The notes under the pieces were generated by a model. It made no database searches. It saw only the letters and a list, made by a program, of their open reading frames with translations, and had not been told where the DNA came from. This document shows positions 44,968 through 56,890 of a stretch of 64,000 nucleotides of DNA, in pieces. The translations under genes were made by a program, and so were the position numbers. This stretch comes from Pachyseris speciosa (lineage: Eukaryota; Cnidaria; Anthozoa; Scleractinia; Pachyseridae), in NCBI GenBank assembly GCA_016490735.1, contig JAEMWC010000049.1, positions 1,117,501-1,181,500 on the forward strand, read 5' to 3'. Each line of letters begins with the position of its first letter. Position 1 is the stretch's first letter.

Positions 44968-45613
44968 GGTAATTCCCCTGAAAAGGATGTACTATTAAGA
45001 TTTTTTTCAGACTTGGCACAATTGATAGTCACGCATAGGACAATGAAAAAATGCAATAAAAAGATGGGGTCACCGTGCTTGTTTTAGCCCTGCATACTCG
45101 TTGTTCTAAGTGTTTTTACGGAGTTGTGCGAGAAATGTTCGAAGCATGAACAACTGAAGAAAGCTGTTATTATGTAGCAAAAACTATGAATAGTAGTGAA
45201 AACCAGGGCCTAATTGTTTTTCTGGGCTATATTCTTTTAGTATCATGATTTCAAATTGCCCGATCTTGCAAATAATGTGAGGAAACTGGACCACTTCGTC
45301 ATCATCTCAAACTCTTTCCTGGCTCCAAACGCAGAGTTTCACCCCAATTATATATAAATAATCCAACTTCTACTATTAAACTCTTTTTCTCCTTAAAATA
45401 TGTTTTTCGTGTGCCTATTACAAGTACATTACACCAATAAAAAAAAGGGGGGGTCACCGTGCTCGTTTCTTTACAACACGACGACAAAGGGAAAATTTCA
45501 GCTGAAAAAGCTCAATGTCAAGGCAAATTCGCAATGTTTCTAGTGTACGCGCGTTAAATGGCGCCATAAATTATGCGCAGTAAGGATGCGCCATGCAATT
45601 GACAGGAATCACC
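44968..45613. mobile_element. 646-bp TTAA-flanked MITE inside the LINE
   Basis: GGTAATTCC at the left and GGAATCACC at the right are inverted ends between TTAA at 44964-44967 and 45614-45617. Contains two copies of GGGGTCACCGTGCTYGTTT. Non-coding. Confidence 0.82.
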
Positions 45614-45877
45614 TTAAGACAATATGATATTCTTCACGCAGAGCGGTATTCTAAGGATCATTGTGTTTTTGGTTTGCTAATCTTTTTAATTCGTGTCTTT
45701 TAAAGCGGCATTCTGCATCAAACCATTTTTTGTTTGAAGATGGCTTGACCCGTTTACGTTTTTTAATGATCTTAATCTTTAAGGAACGTTTGGCAGTTGC
45801 GATAAGAATGTTTTCTACCTTTTCAAGAGAGATGTTGACATCATTGGCTGGACTGTTATCATGTTGATACTCTCGTA

Positions 45878-46852
45878 TTAACGTTTGTATATTACGAAAC
45901 CGCAGCGCATCATCGAACTTTTGTGAAGAATCGTTTTCCCAGACGGAAAAAAATGTTTTGGTAATCGCGTTAGAGTATCACTTTCAGTCAATGTATCACG
46001 GCTACTAAAGTTCGTGTTAATATTTAACCAAGTCACTATTGGACTATGGTCAGACAAACATAAAGGTTCCTTCACTATAAAGTTTGCGACATGTGTAAAT
46101 AAATCTTGGTCACATATTGCGTAGTCGATGACACTTATTCCATTCCTTCCATGAAATGTGGGTCTTCCTAATGAATCACCATTAACTCTACCATTGAGAA
46201 TTCTGAGATCTGCACTCCTACAAATTTCAAGAATTCGCTTACCGTGATTGTTTATCTCATTGTCAAAACTATTTCTCTGAATGGAGCGGAGCGAAAATTC
46301 GGATTGATCGTTTGCTATCATGTGATTTCCTTCATTGCAAACAACATCTGCATATTTTCCTGTTCTCGAGTTAAAATCACCCAAGAGGAGGATTGATCCA
46401 CGGGCAGAAAAATGTTCGATATCTTTTTCAAGATCTTCGAATAGTTCAGGATGAAAGTAATTTGAATTATATGGTGGAATATAGCTACAACATACGAATA
46501 TATCCTTTGCTGTTTTAGGGTACTGTTTGCTAATTTTAAACCATAGAAAATTCGGAGACTCTTTTTCAACTGAAATCCAATCATGAAATTCATTTTTGTA
46601 AAGTAAAGCTAGCCCTCCCGAGTTGCGGCCCCTTTTTCGCACTTTTGAGGCACCTTGAACCACAGACCTATAACCTGCTACTTCAATATTTGTCCTTTTC
46701 CAGGTCTCAGAGAGGATTATGATATCAAAATTATTAATTATGCTTAAAAAATCGACATTCCGTAATTTGTCACCCAAAGATTTCGAAGAAAGCCCGTTTA
46801 TGTTCCAGGCAAAAAAAGACAGTTTACTTGAATGATTCAAGAACCCTGTCAT
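45878..46852 (-). pseudogene. LINE ORF2 N-terminus: APE-type endonuclease domain
   Basis: 324 codons open. Shows WNINGL (16-21), LSETW (47-51), GDFNSRTG (159-166), VIDYAI and SDHSPIV, the metal and DNA-binding motifs of the exonuclease-endonuclease-phosphatase fold that nicks target DNA for retrotransposition. The frame then shifts (GFVIYKR stop). Confidence 0.85.
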
Positions 46853-46929
46853 TCCCTATTATATTAACTATCAAAGCTTAAACGCATCCTGGTAAAAGAT
46901 TTTGTATTAAATAAAGGACTTTATAAATC

Positions 46930-47387
46930 TTAAAAAGAAAGTAGTTCTTTAGGAAATTCTATATGCGAGACATTACTATTGTCAGGATGAACAGGCAATT
47001 GCCAGTTTGTGGGAGAGGTGGAGACCTGTTGATGAGCTTGTGACTGAAAATAAGCCATTGGCGGCGACGGTTGCTGCTGGCGTTGGTGTATTGGTTGATG
47101 ATGGTCTCCAGGGGAAAGATTCCTGACGGCGTCACTGTAAGAAGAATATTTCTGAGGTAGTGATGATTGGGATCGATGCGGCGAGCGGAACAAATGATTA
47201 GTGGGGGACGTGAAGGCTTTGCTCTGCCACGAATCGCTTCTGCCAAGTTTGCGGCGAATAAACCGAGGTGTCGCTTTTTAATGTGTTTGTCATCATGTAA
47301 GATTTCAGGACCCTTGGCAAAAAGATTTTCATGAGTGACAATATGCACGTTTGGTAATTTGGAGCAACCGTCGACAATTTGCGACAC
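46930..47387 (-). pseudogene. LINE ORF1 C-terminal remnant
   Basis: PNVHIVTHENLF...ILHDDKHIKKRHLGLFAANLAEAI resembles the end of the SGNH/GDSL-hydrolase ORF1 seen in some LINEs. The frame shifts (two overlapping frames carry the rest). The 5' part is missing. Confidence 0.5.
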
Positions 47388-47727
47388 GACTTCCGAGCCG
47401 TACTGCTGGGAAATGGAAGAAACTCAAAGAGTTGAAGTTTTCTGCAGAAAGTAATAGGCAGCAAGGGTGGCCAAACCTTTCTTTACGCAGCAAACTGGCG
47501 CGGGACTTGACCCCTGTCCTGTTTAGATTAAACCATGGACAGCTACGCCATCCCATTGAAATCAGACTCAGTTTGTCATCCGTTGTACATCAAGACCGAA
47601 GGCTTGAAGTTGTTTTCTCTCTCTCTTCCGAAAACAGTTTTGCGAAGTGTACGTGCTATTATTAATTTGTTTACATTATGAAAAAACTCTGACATGAAAG
47701 TTATCAAGTCGCGCGCAAATCATCAAC
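47383..47727. other. Intergenic, matches unit A 16260-16470
   Basis: Continuation of the intergenic block after the LINE insertion. No gene seen. Confidence 0.45.
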
Positions 47728-49510
47728 CGATTTTCAGGGCTTTAACCTCCTTCCTAATTGCTCGTATACTCCGTAGTGTTGTCTATTATGGGGTCTATTT
47801 TAACTGACCATACCTTATTAGATAAATTGTTTGTTTCCTAATATAACTGCCCAGAGGAACGATACTGAAACAAAATTCGGCACAAAGGAAGTTCTCATCG
47901 TCCTCAACATTTTCAAACACAATAGACGTTATCATAGATCATGTGATGTGTCAAGTGACCATTTCCGCCACCAATTCGCCCATTGAAGAATTCTTCATAT
48001 TCTGATCGCGTGACTGGTCACGTGATCAAAATTATACGTTAAGGAAAAAGAGAACAACAAGATTTATCTTCAGGGCGAGTGTAATCCAGTTCTAGGAAAT
48101 CTGGAGAAAGATATTGGCCATCAACCATATTTCTGAACATATTTCGAAACCCAGGCCTTAAAAACTGCTTGAGGAACGCAATCACCAGCCACTCTCAGCA
48201 TGCCTCACGCGGTAACAAATTTCTCTTATTTTAGGTTTAATCCTATACGTCTTAAAGAACACGATTATTGAAAAGAACTGAATGATCAAAGTTCATATAA
48301 ATCGATAATTTTTTAACTTCCGGCTTTACTGTGACGTGAGACGTGACGCTAGAATCTTGTACCTTTCACATGATCATGATTGCCGTCAAATCAATTGCAT
48401 GAAATAGTGAAGCGTTAGGGCTTTTACTGTCTTTAAACTATCATATCGTCCGTTCGGAATGAAATCATTAAACGATTTTCAGGGCTGTAACCTCCTTCCT
48501 AATTGCTCGTATACTCAGTAGTGTTATCTATCTCGGGGTCCATTTTAACTGACCATACCTTATTAGATAACATGTTTGTTTCAGAATATAACAGCCCAGA
48601 GGAATGATACTGGAACAAAATTCGGCACAAAGGAAGTTCTTATCGTCCTTAACATTTTCAAATACAATAGACGTTATCATAGATCACGTGATGTGTCAAG
48701 TGACCATTTCCTCGAAAAATCATTTATTTGAGGAGTAGGTGACAGTGGTAAGATATAATATCGAATAAACACATTTTTCATTTGAATATTAATTATTTCC
48801 AGCAACTTACGTTTGGAATCACCGTCCATCGTTCTTAACAAAAAAATTATAGGGACAAAGGTCTTTTATCGGCCCAGAATTCAACCTTTGGCTGTTAATA
48901 ATTTAAAAACTAAAACTCGTGAACAGTCATTCCAAGCGTAGAAAGTTAGATATGTTGGATTTCCATTGGAAACGCTGATTTATTAATCTGTAAATGTAAA
49001 ATCTGCCACCAATTCGCCGATTGAAGAATTTTTCAAATTCTGATCGCGTGACTGGTCACGTGATCAAAATTATACGTTAAGGAAAAAGAGAACAACAAGA
49101 TTTATCTTCAGGGCGAGTGTAATCCAGTTCTAGGAAATCTGGAGAAAGATATTGGCCATCAACCATATTTCTGAACATATTTCGAAACCCAGGCCTTAAA
49201 AACTGCTTGAGGAACGCAATCACCAGCCATTCTCAGTATGCCTCACGCGGTAACAAATCTCTCTTATTTTAGGTTTAATCCTATACGTCTTAAAGAACAC
49301 GATTATTGAAATAAATTTCAATCTGGACGCATTTTCCGCTAACAAAACTGATTGATCATAGTTCATATCAATCGATAATTTTTTAACTTCCGGCTTCACC
49401 GCGACCTGAGGCGTGACACTGGAATCCTGTGCCTTTCACTTGATCATGATTGCCGTCAAATCAGTTGCATGAAATAGTGAAGCGTTAGGGTTCTTACTGC
49501 CGGTCTTTAA
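47728..49510 (+). repeat. Local tandem duplication in unit B intergenic DNA
   Basis: 47728-47970 recurs at 48471-48715 (AACCTCCTTCCTAATTGCTC) and 47970-48430 recurs at 49005-49510 (GCGTGACTGGTCACGTGATC). Unit A has only one copy of the second part (from about 17130). Confidence 0.75.
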
Positions 49511-50599
49511 ACTATCATTTCGTCCGTTCATAGTGCCCAGCCGAGTGTCGGTGAATTCTGTTGAATCCAGCTTTGAGCTTCGTTTTAAGGTAAGGTGGTC
49601 AGTGATGGGGGAAAAACTCTACAGGGCGAAGTATTTTAAGCTTAAAAATCGTCTTTTCGACAGGATCTGTCGTTTGCACGGTATCGAGGGATTTGAGCGG
49701 AAAAGAGAGCAAAAAACGTTCAATGGAAAAACTGTTTACTCATAAAAATTGCATAAAAATTGGTCTATTTTGGCAAGCTAAATATAATATTGCTAGTCAA
49801 ACTTTTGTACCTGGACATGCAATGGAAGACCTAAGCGTTTCATTAGAATTGCGTTACAGTTATATCAAGGAAATAACAAAGCTAATTCATTCGTTCTCAC
49901 TCCTGTTAATGTTTCGGAATTTCGCGTTTGCTATTTTTTTTTCGCAAAGAATAAAAGAAACTCGAAATTTTCTCGTATTAGCTACACCTATAGCATCGAT
50001 TTCGTCAAGAAGGTATACCATGTTTCTCTATGCCTCATATAGCTGCCCATCAAGAAATGCTCGTCGCCAGGAGGGCGCTTCCATAATCACATGACTGTCA
50101 CGTGCGTGAAAGCGAGTTAAGAATAGTCCAGTCTTTCAACAGACGAAATTATCGCAATGTTATTTAAAGTAACCTAAAGCAAAGGAGTAAAGTTAATAGT
50201 ATGTATTAACGTGAGACTGTAAAGACCTCCATGTACCGGACATTTGAAAGCAAGGCAACACGTTTTATTTGAAAATAACATAATATTATACTATCTGAAT
50301 TGAGTGCTTTGTTGAAATTTCAAATAAACTGAAGATGACATAGTAACACCACGCCGAAACATTTCTGAAAAGGGTGTTACCACTTTTTTTAATTTGCTAA
50401 TTCAATTTGTTTATAAGACGCTTAATATGACGCTTAATAAAGAGCAACAAACAGTATTACGTGTTTGAGTGTATAATTGTTTAAAAACAAACCAACTGGG
50501 CCACATGAAGTTGATTTCGCAGGAGGAAATAGGAGTGCAGTAATTACAAATTCTCATGTCCCAAGAGGGGGAGGAGGGCTTATTAGAGAGGGGGGCGTG

Positions 50600-50600
<1 letters not shown>
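49510..50600 (+). other. Intergenic block with the short conserved open frame, unit B
   Basis: Counterpart of 17600-19180. The frame VESSFELRFK at about 49560-49590 is followed by AAG|GTAAGG. No family recognised. Confidence 0.3.

Positions 50601-50602
<2 letters not shown>

Positions 50603-50681
<79 letters not shown>
50603..50681 (+). repeat. (CA)n microsatellite
   Basis: About 39 CA units within the decayed AGCTCTATTAAGCCCC-type element. Confidence 0.95.
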
Positions 50682-50684
<3 letters not shown>

Positions 50685-50759
50685 ACTTCCAAACTGGGGT
50701 GCTTATTAGAGATGGGGCTTAATAGAGAAGGGGGGATAGATAGAGCTTTTACAGTATTA

Positions 50760-51507
50760 TATATTAGTTTCGATTCAGTCTAACCACCCTCTCTCTCGTA
50801 AACTGATGGGTGGGTCCCTTGCTTGAAAGAAAGAAAAAACGGAAGACAAAAGTATGTCATAAATAGGGGATTCTAAGCGAACCCTCTTGCTTGGTCTTAT
50901 GAAAATCATCGCCATTTTTCAGTGAATTCCTCGGATCGTTACGAAGGCTGGTTTAGATAGCAGAGTTCAATTAAGATTTAAATGACTTTGGATATATGAA
51001 ATCCATATATTTGAACTGCAGATTATGAAATAAAGACGAGAATAATCATCGCAGTTATGAACAATACTTAAGGTGCTATGGTTCCCTAGACTACTTTTTC
51101 TCCGGAATCAAACTAATGCAGAAGAAACCACCATCATGCAACTCGTTGCCATGAATGATCGTTATGTGTTCACATTCGCTTTTCCACATTAATTTTAGCT
51201 ACTTAAGTTTGGGTGGAACTCTTTTAGGAAATATTGTAATTATCAATGATTTCCCAAAGTAAAGAAGTATAGCCAAAGTTATATGACAGAAGAAACAAAA
51301 AGGACGATTCATGATGTGTTTAGTGAATGTTTAGCATTTTAATCACAGTCCCATTCTTTAAACCTGGGACTTTTTAAGATGCTGGTGGGGATGGATGGCC
51401 CAGGCCAGCTAACCGTGCTCTGCCGTCCAAGTCTCTCACGTTTGCGGCCTTGCAATAATGTTTAAATCAGATAATATTTAAATATGTTCTTCTTCGCTCC
51501 CTTTAAG
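50760..51507 (+). other. 5' flank of copy C
   Basis: Matches 19330-20089. The last part lacks the ACAAACAG-containing leader found before copies A and B. Confidence 0.45.
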
Positions 51508-51848
51508 ATGGCATGAGCAGAAGGAAGTAACAATGAACGGTCTCCACTAATCGCAGACGGAAGCGCCAATCACGATTCGGTGGCTATCTTGAGAAGTCCT
51601 ATCTCGTCCGTAAGGAATGCAGCTCACTTCATTGGAAGCGGCCAGAAGCTGGTGGCCACCATGTGTATTCTTCTCACGGAGTTTTGTGAGCGTCTGACGT
51701 ACTACGGACTGACAGCAAATTTAGTGCTTCTTTGTAAAGATCAGTTAGAACTTTCTACACCACTGCCGTCAACTATAAGTCTGGTATTCACTGTTAATTG
51801 CATCATTTCAAAAGTCATTTCTGTAAATTGTATGCCATCAGACATTAA

Positions 51849-52364
51849 CGGGCAAAGTAAGGTCACGTGGACAGGACTTGTGACATCATCAGATAGAAGT
51901 CACTCCCAACCTTTACTCAAAACAAGGGTTTAAGCTAGGATTGCAGGACCATTGATGAGATCTATGGTGAGGGCTAAGTTCTTGGACTTGGGGCGATGTT
52001 CTTGTGAGGGGTAGAGTTTGCACAAGAATAGGTCACGTGACAGACACTCCCACCACACTGTGGCACTATGGGATAAATGCTTGCTGTCCTCTATCTATCA
52101 CAAGCCAAAACTAATTTGAGATCAACTTGAAATTTCAACATGGCCACCCCTCTTACACTGTTTTCGTCCTTTCTTACTACGTTAGGCATTTTGGGGCTCG
52201 TGCGAGCTACCCTCCCCCTCTAATTCTAATTCCCTAAGCATAAATTTCTAGAAAAGGTAAAAAAAAAAATAGATAAATAAAAAATAACTCATAGCCATCT
52301 TGTTTACCGATTGGCATGGTTTCTGAGTTGAAATCAACAAGTGGTTGACAAACAGCATCTTTGC
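51849..52364. mobile_element. 516-bp TTAA-flanked insertion in copy C intron 1
   Basis: TTAA at 51845-51848 and 52365-52368. The ends GGCAAAG and CTTTGC pair weakly. Copies A and B have the empty site (ACATTAAATTAAGCGGG / ACATTAAATTAAACGGG). Non-coding. Confidence 0.7.
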
Positions 52365-52369
52365 TTAAA

Positions 52370-53492
52370 TTAAGCGGGTATAGACGAAAGAGATTATTTA
52401 ATAGAACTATTAAAAAAATACAGTAATATTTCCGTATTTCATGTTCAGTACACAAAGGTAGCAAATAAAGTTTACTATTATTAAGCAACAATCAAATCTC
52501 GGTCAGCATCTGGTGTTCTACAGGTCCGCATTGTTCATCAGTCGAGTAATCTCCACTACACGGCTCATACAAATGTGGGGCACTTGTCGAACTAGAGCGA
52601 AAACTAGCTAACTGGACAATGCATAAGTCTACCCTTATGACAGTACCCGTTGCTCCTCTTTCAGTGCCTTTCTCGAATTTCCCCTTTTCCTCCCCTGGGA
52701 CTTTGAAACATTTCGGGCCGTCCATGGACTATTCTTGCTATGCGAGAATCTAAAAACTCAACATTGCAAAGGAGGAGTGCGGGGAAACGGGAATTGTCCC
52801 AACACATATGAGCCGCATTGTATGGTAGTTATGGTACTTCTAACAAAGAGGTTGAAGAAGACATGGAAATATCCATACCTCCACCGTGGATGGTCAAAGG
52901 AAATTCAAAGAATGAGAAGCTAAGGGTCCCAAGAAGGGTGGAGAAGTCCAATCCAAAAATCCTTTCATGGAAAGTAGAATGAACATTAGCTGTAGTGAGG
53001 TTTTATTACTATCATTCCTTTGGGGGCGCGGGGAGGACTTAGCAAGTCAGATGACAAAGTAGTGGACTACATAACCGAAGATCGTGGTTTGAACCCCACC
53101 TCAGCCGATTACTAGCTTGAATGCCGAGTCCCCACTAAGCAACAGAAGACGATTAGCCCATCCAACTAGGTTCATGTGGCAAACATGCAGCATGTTGCTA
53201 TAATCTAAATGTCGATGTGCGGTATTTTCACGATGATAAAAGTTAAACCTGGTAAATAAACGATAGATATAGTATCCAGCGAGTATCACAGGTGAAAAAT
53301 GAAAACGAAACAACAAAATTATTTCAGTTTGCTTTTACACATTTTCCGCCAGTTTTTAAGGGGGTAGGGTAGGGTACTGTAAAAAGTCCTTAGAAGACTT
53401 AAACCTGGGAAGCAAATTATCAATAAACTAAATCGTTTATCTTAAAGGAGTCCTCCTATTATGTAACATATGAGTGCTTGACATTCCTCTAG
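52370..53492 (+). other. Copy C intron 1 remainder
   Basis: Collinear with 20440-21952 of copy B minus its GTACTCCC element; contains the old degenerate SINE at about 53025-53300. Confidence 0.5.
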
Positions 53493-54154
53493 GAACCTGC
53501 TACTTTACTCGTTTGCTCGGAGGATGGCTAGCTGATACTTACATGGGTCGCTTCAACGCTATTTTTGCCAGCTCATTATTGTACATTATTGGGATGCTCC
53601 TAATGCTACCCGTTTCCAAGGATGATGTCCATTATAAAAGAGCAGCAAGACTAATTTACTTTGCGATTGCTCTGATAGCCATTGCATTCGGAACTGGAGG
53701 AATCAAATCTAACGTGGCACCATTTGGAGCCGACCAGGTGCAGCAGGATGGGCCCATAGCCGTCCAGACATTTTTCAACTGGTTTTACTTTTTTATTAAC
53801 CTCGGATCACTCATAGCATTTACACTTGTTGTATGGGTACAACAAAAGGACGGTATATTTTATGGTTATGTCATCACTGCTGGTTCAATTATTCTTACTG
53901 TGTTCATCTTTGTTGCTGGTCGAAACAAGTACTTGCATAAGCCACCAGGCGGCAGCCAAATGGCTACAACTGCAAAGATAATTTATCAAGCTGTGAGAAA
54001 TCGCCGCACAGCAAATGCACCAACGTGGATGGACAAGGCAAAGCGTAGTTTTGGAGGAACTTACACTGAAGACCAGGTTGAAGATGTCAAAGCATTACTA
54101 AGAATTATCCCAATCTTTCTTTTGTTCATCGCATACTGGACAAGTTACTTGCAG
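53493..54154 (+). pseudogene. SLC15A4-like copy C, exon 2 equivalent
   Basis: Full 662-nt open exon with an intact acceptor and donor. The conserved TPLLGGW reads TRLLGGW and DGPRAV reads DGPIAV. Confidence 0.85.
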
Positions 54155-54169
54155 GTAAAGTACAATTAA

Positions 54170-54492
54170 ATGAAGAATGATCCTCGCAGTTATGAACGCA
54201 ATTTGTGCAATTGCGAAAAGAAGCCTGAAAAATATTCAGTACTTCAACGGGGTTTGAACCCTTGTCCTCGCGATACCGGTGCGATGCTCTAACCAACTGA
54301 GGTATGAAGCCACTGACGTTGGGAGCAGGTTAATTGTGGGTTCATATGTTCCCGTGAAAGAAATGAGTGTGAATGATACATAAAATAAGGGCTTCTTTTC
54401 GTAATTGCATATATTGCGTTCTCTGCGAAGATCATTCTTCATTTGATTTCATTTCTGTAGTTCATATAGGATTTATTTCGTATATCATTCAC
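54170..54492 (-). mobile_element. tRNA-headed SINE, orthologous copy in unit C
   Basis: Same position after exon 2, and the same 13-bp flanks AAAGTACAATTAA (54157-54169, 54493-54505). One change in the B-box region (CCCTTGTCC for CCCGTGACC) points to decay. Confidence 0.8.
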
Positions 54493-54972
54493 AAAGTACA
54501 ATTAAGCCAACCTAGCTAGGGTCGTTATAAACTTTGAGTTTATCCAAAAACCATTTATTCATGTCGTTTACCCTTCAGTTTTGACTTACGACATTTGCAT
54601 TCAATCAAAGTTTTTGCCAAGCGCGTTACATTACTTGGCTGGCTTATAATCAGCCCCGGATTATCGTTAATGGGCTGTCACGCAACTGCGCCGTACAGTT
54701 CTTCTTCTGTTTCCCTAAATTTTTACTTCCATGTTTCGACGTGTTTTAGCGGGATTTTGTCAACCCAATTCTGGCTGTTGTTTGTATTCAGCATAGAGAT
54801 TCTTAAGAGGCTGCGGTATGTTTTCTTTATCCCTTAACTGGCTTTTAAATTGACTTTTAGTTTTTTTGCACGGTTCTCATTTTCGCCTTTGGAACATCTC
54901 CATTATGGGACGATTGTTCCTATTTGGAGTGGTCCTATGGTATGAAAAAGATCAAATTGTCACGAAAAAATA

Positions 54973-55216
54973 GGAACAAAGTGTTCATTTAGAGCTAAAA
55001 AGGAATCTTTTGTTCCGAATTTTTAACATTGAAAGGAACGTTTTGTTCCGAAATGAGTCGCTTAGGAACACGTGTTCCCATTGGTATTGTTCCTCTTTTT
55101 ATCATTTTGGTCCTTTTTATTCACTTGAGGAACAACTGTTCCTGTTAGTGCGTTCCCTTTCAGAATAAGTGTTCCTTTATGCTGGCTTGCGGAACTTTCG
55201 TGGAACAATTTGTTCC
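54973..55216. promoter_or_regulatory. Array of GGAACA/TGTTCC dyads, unit C
   Basis: The same six dyads in the same order as in unit B, ending GGAACAATTTGTTCC at 55202-55216, just before the recombinase coding region. Confidence 0.5.
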
Positions 55217-55623
55217 ATGCAAGCAGTGACATTTCACTTGCCACGTCACGAAAGCATCGTAACGATGTGCAAGAGCAAACCCAGTCAAGTGAACCCATCA
55301 GACCTAACATCTGCCAGGATATTTGTGTGCATTTACTTGTTCATCAAAGTGAAGGGGTCGCGCCCTATGACTTATCAGTGTTTGACGGTGGACATGGTAA
55401 ATGCAGCAAAGGCAAATGGAGGCTTCATCGATCAGAAAACTTTCAAGACTGCCGGAAAGTGTGGCTTCGATTCGCTGATTCTGACTGATGCCAGCATGCA
55501 AGTGCTCGATAACTACATCACTTTCGTCAGGCTATTGCTGAACACCCAGTGCGACTATGTTCTTGTCACGAGAAATGGAGGCCAACACAGCAAATTGGGC
55601 GACGTCATGAGTAAACTAGTCTT

Positions 55624-55684
<61 letters not shown>

Positions 55685-56544
55685 GTAATAATAATAATAA
55701 TAATAATAATAGTCTTTATTGCCAAAAGATAAAAGTACATATCTTTGGTTACATTCTGCACACGTATACACCCAATAAAATCTACCCTAAAAATTTAAAC
55801 TAGTTCAACTAAAAACGGATGATATTAAAACTACGTAGAAACTACATTATCTTGTGTTTAAAAATCAGTCTATTTATATAGGATGTCATAAATCGTTCGG
55901 TATTAACATTGGGGAGGGCACACTGCTTTTTACGCAGATTATTTTTCGTCTCCTTTGTTAGTGGTAACGACGTAATAGGAAAGTATATTCACCCGACACG
56001 CTATTGTCAAATCGTCGAAACGCAAAGCCTCAATCAGCTCACTAGTAAAGAGCAAAGGATCTCTTCGGAAGATCAGAAACACAGCTCAGCCGTCGCCAAA
56101 GTTCACTATCAAAAGCAAAGGTCGCGCGAAGTTGCTGTGAAGGCTCACGAGTGTCTGCAAAAGCTACAAGGTACCAAAAGCTCTGAGTTGGATAAGGAGG
56201 TAAACACGAGGTTTAGCGATTCAACGTCGAGTTTTGCAGCACCGACAGAAAGCACAGAACCGAAAAGCGTGCCCGCCCACAGGGATGCCCCACCGACAAA
56301 GCGATTGCGAATCCAAAGAAGCCAACGCCGGTTGTTGAAATTTACGGCGGACGAGGACAAGTTTCTAAAGAATGAGATTGATAAGCACGGTATTGGGCAA
56401 AGGTTTGCTATTTTCAGAGATCCCGACTTCAACTTTCAGAAAGGAAGAATGGCCGATTCTTTGAAGAAAAGGGCTGAACTAAAGTTTCCCTCAAACGAAA
56501 AAGATCTAAAGGACTGCCTTTATTTGGAACGTTTCGGAAGTTGA
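55217..56544 (+). pseudogene. Tyrosine recombinase-Myb/SANT protein, more complete copy, unit C
   Basis: Coding parts are 55230-55623 and 55965-56544, separated by a retroelement tail. Seen in order: box I Arg in KGSRPMTYQ (Arg codon 55361-55363), FKTAGKCGFDSLILTD, LVTRNGGQHSKLGD, HPTR (His 55990-55992, Arg 55999-56001), then His (56080-56082) and Tyr (56107-56109) spaced H-x8-Y in KHSSAVAKVHYQK. This is the R...HxxR...H...Y catalytic set of tyrosine recombinases. A C-terminal Myb/SANT-like segment follows at about 56335-56500 (LKFTADEDKFLKNEIDKHGIG...GRMADSLKKR). The family cuts and rejoins DNA; the best guess is a Crypton-like or other YR transposon. The N-terminal start is uncertain; no terminal repeats seen. 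Confidence 0.72.
55624..55965 (-). mobile_element. Retroelement 3' fragment with (ATA)n tail, nested in the recombinase
   Basis: An (ATA)n tract at 55626-55711, then AGTCTTTATTGCCAAAAG, the complement of a 3' end with an AATAAA signal. It splits the recombinase frame between SKLVF and GKYIHPTR. The unit B counterpart is 24178-24440 without most of the ATA tract. Confidence 0.7.
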
Positions 56545-56787
56545 GACTAATTTTCGCAAATTCAAAGCAGGACGACAAACTGAGACGAGAGGGCATTTAA
56601 TTCAATTTCTTTCGCACGAAATTAAGGGAAAAACTTAGGTCACGTGACCATTACTTCTTACACCAAAAACGGAACACCATGGCCAAGCCTTGCTTAAGCA
56701 TAGGTTTACAATGTGGATTTTAGGTCAAAAGCTATTGTTTTGGCTTTAGGATTAAAGATCCGAGGCTTGGAGTAAAGCTAGATTGGT

Positions 56788-56890
56788 GGGGTAGGGTTAG
56801 GTTAGGGTTAGGGGTAGAATTAGTGTTAGGTTAAAGGCTAGGGCTGGGGTTTTAGGGTTAATGTTAGGGTTAGGGTTAGGGTTAGGGATA
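56788..56890 (+). repeat. Interstitial telomere-type (TTAGGG)n tract, unit C
   Basis: Equivalent tract, more degenerate in the middle, about 244 bp after the recombinase stop. Confidence 0.88.

Larger units (their letters stand above)
42669..47382 (-). mobile_element. 5'-truncated non-LTR retrotransposon (LINE), unit B only
   Basis: The whole block sits between GATTCTTATAC and CGACACGACTTCC, which are nearly adjacent in unit A (about 16250). In minus-strand order: an ORF1 tail (46930-47387), an APE-type endonuclease (45878-46852), a linker (44578-44949), reverse transcriptase (43897-44571), and a C-terminal region with a CxxC...H...C cluster (42825-43229: CERLCSLC, THFLFRC). The 3' end is AT-rich with CAA repeats and TTTATT. 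Frames are broken in several places and a TTAA element splits it. Clade uncertain (L2/RTE-like layout without RNase H). Confidence 0.85.
19420..50920 (+). repeat. Tandem segmental duplication, unit B
   Basis: Same layout as unit A but enlarged to about 31.5 kb by insertions: the recombinase and P-loop elements in intron 2, a foldback element, and a LINE in the intergenic DNA. Confidence 0.75.

Noticed and set aside
50477..50783. Threonine/histidine-repeat proteins
   Set aside because: Direct translation of the CA microsatellite.
55555..55761. Poly-isoleucine open frames
   Set aside because: Translation of the ATA/TAT microsatellite in both strands.
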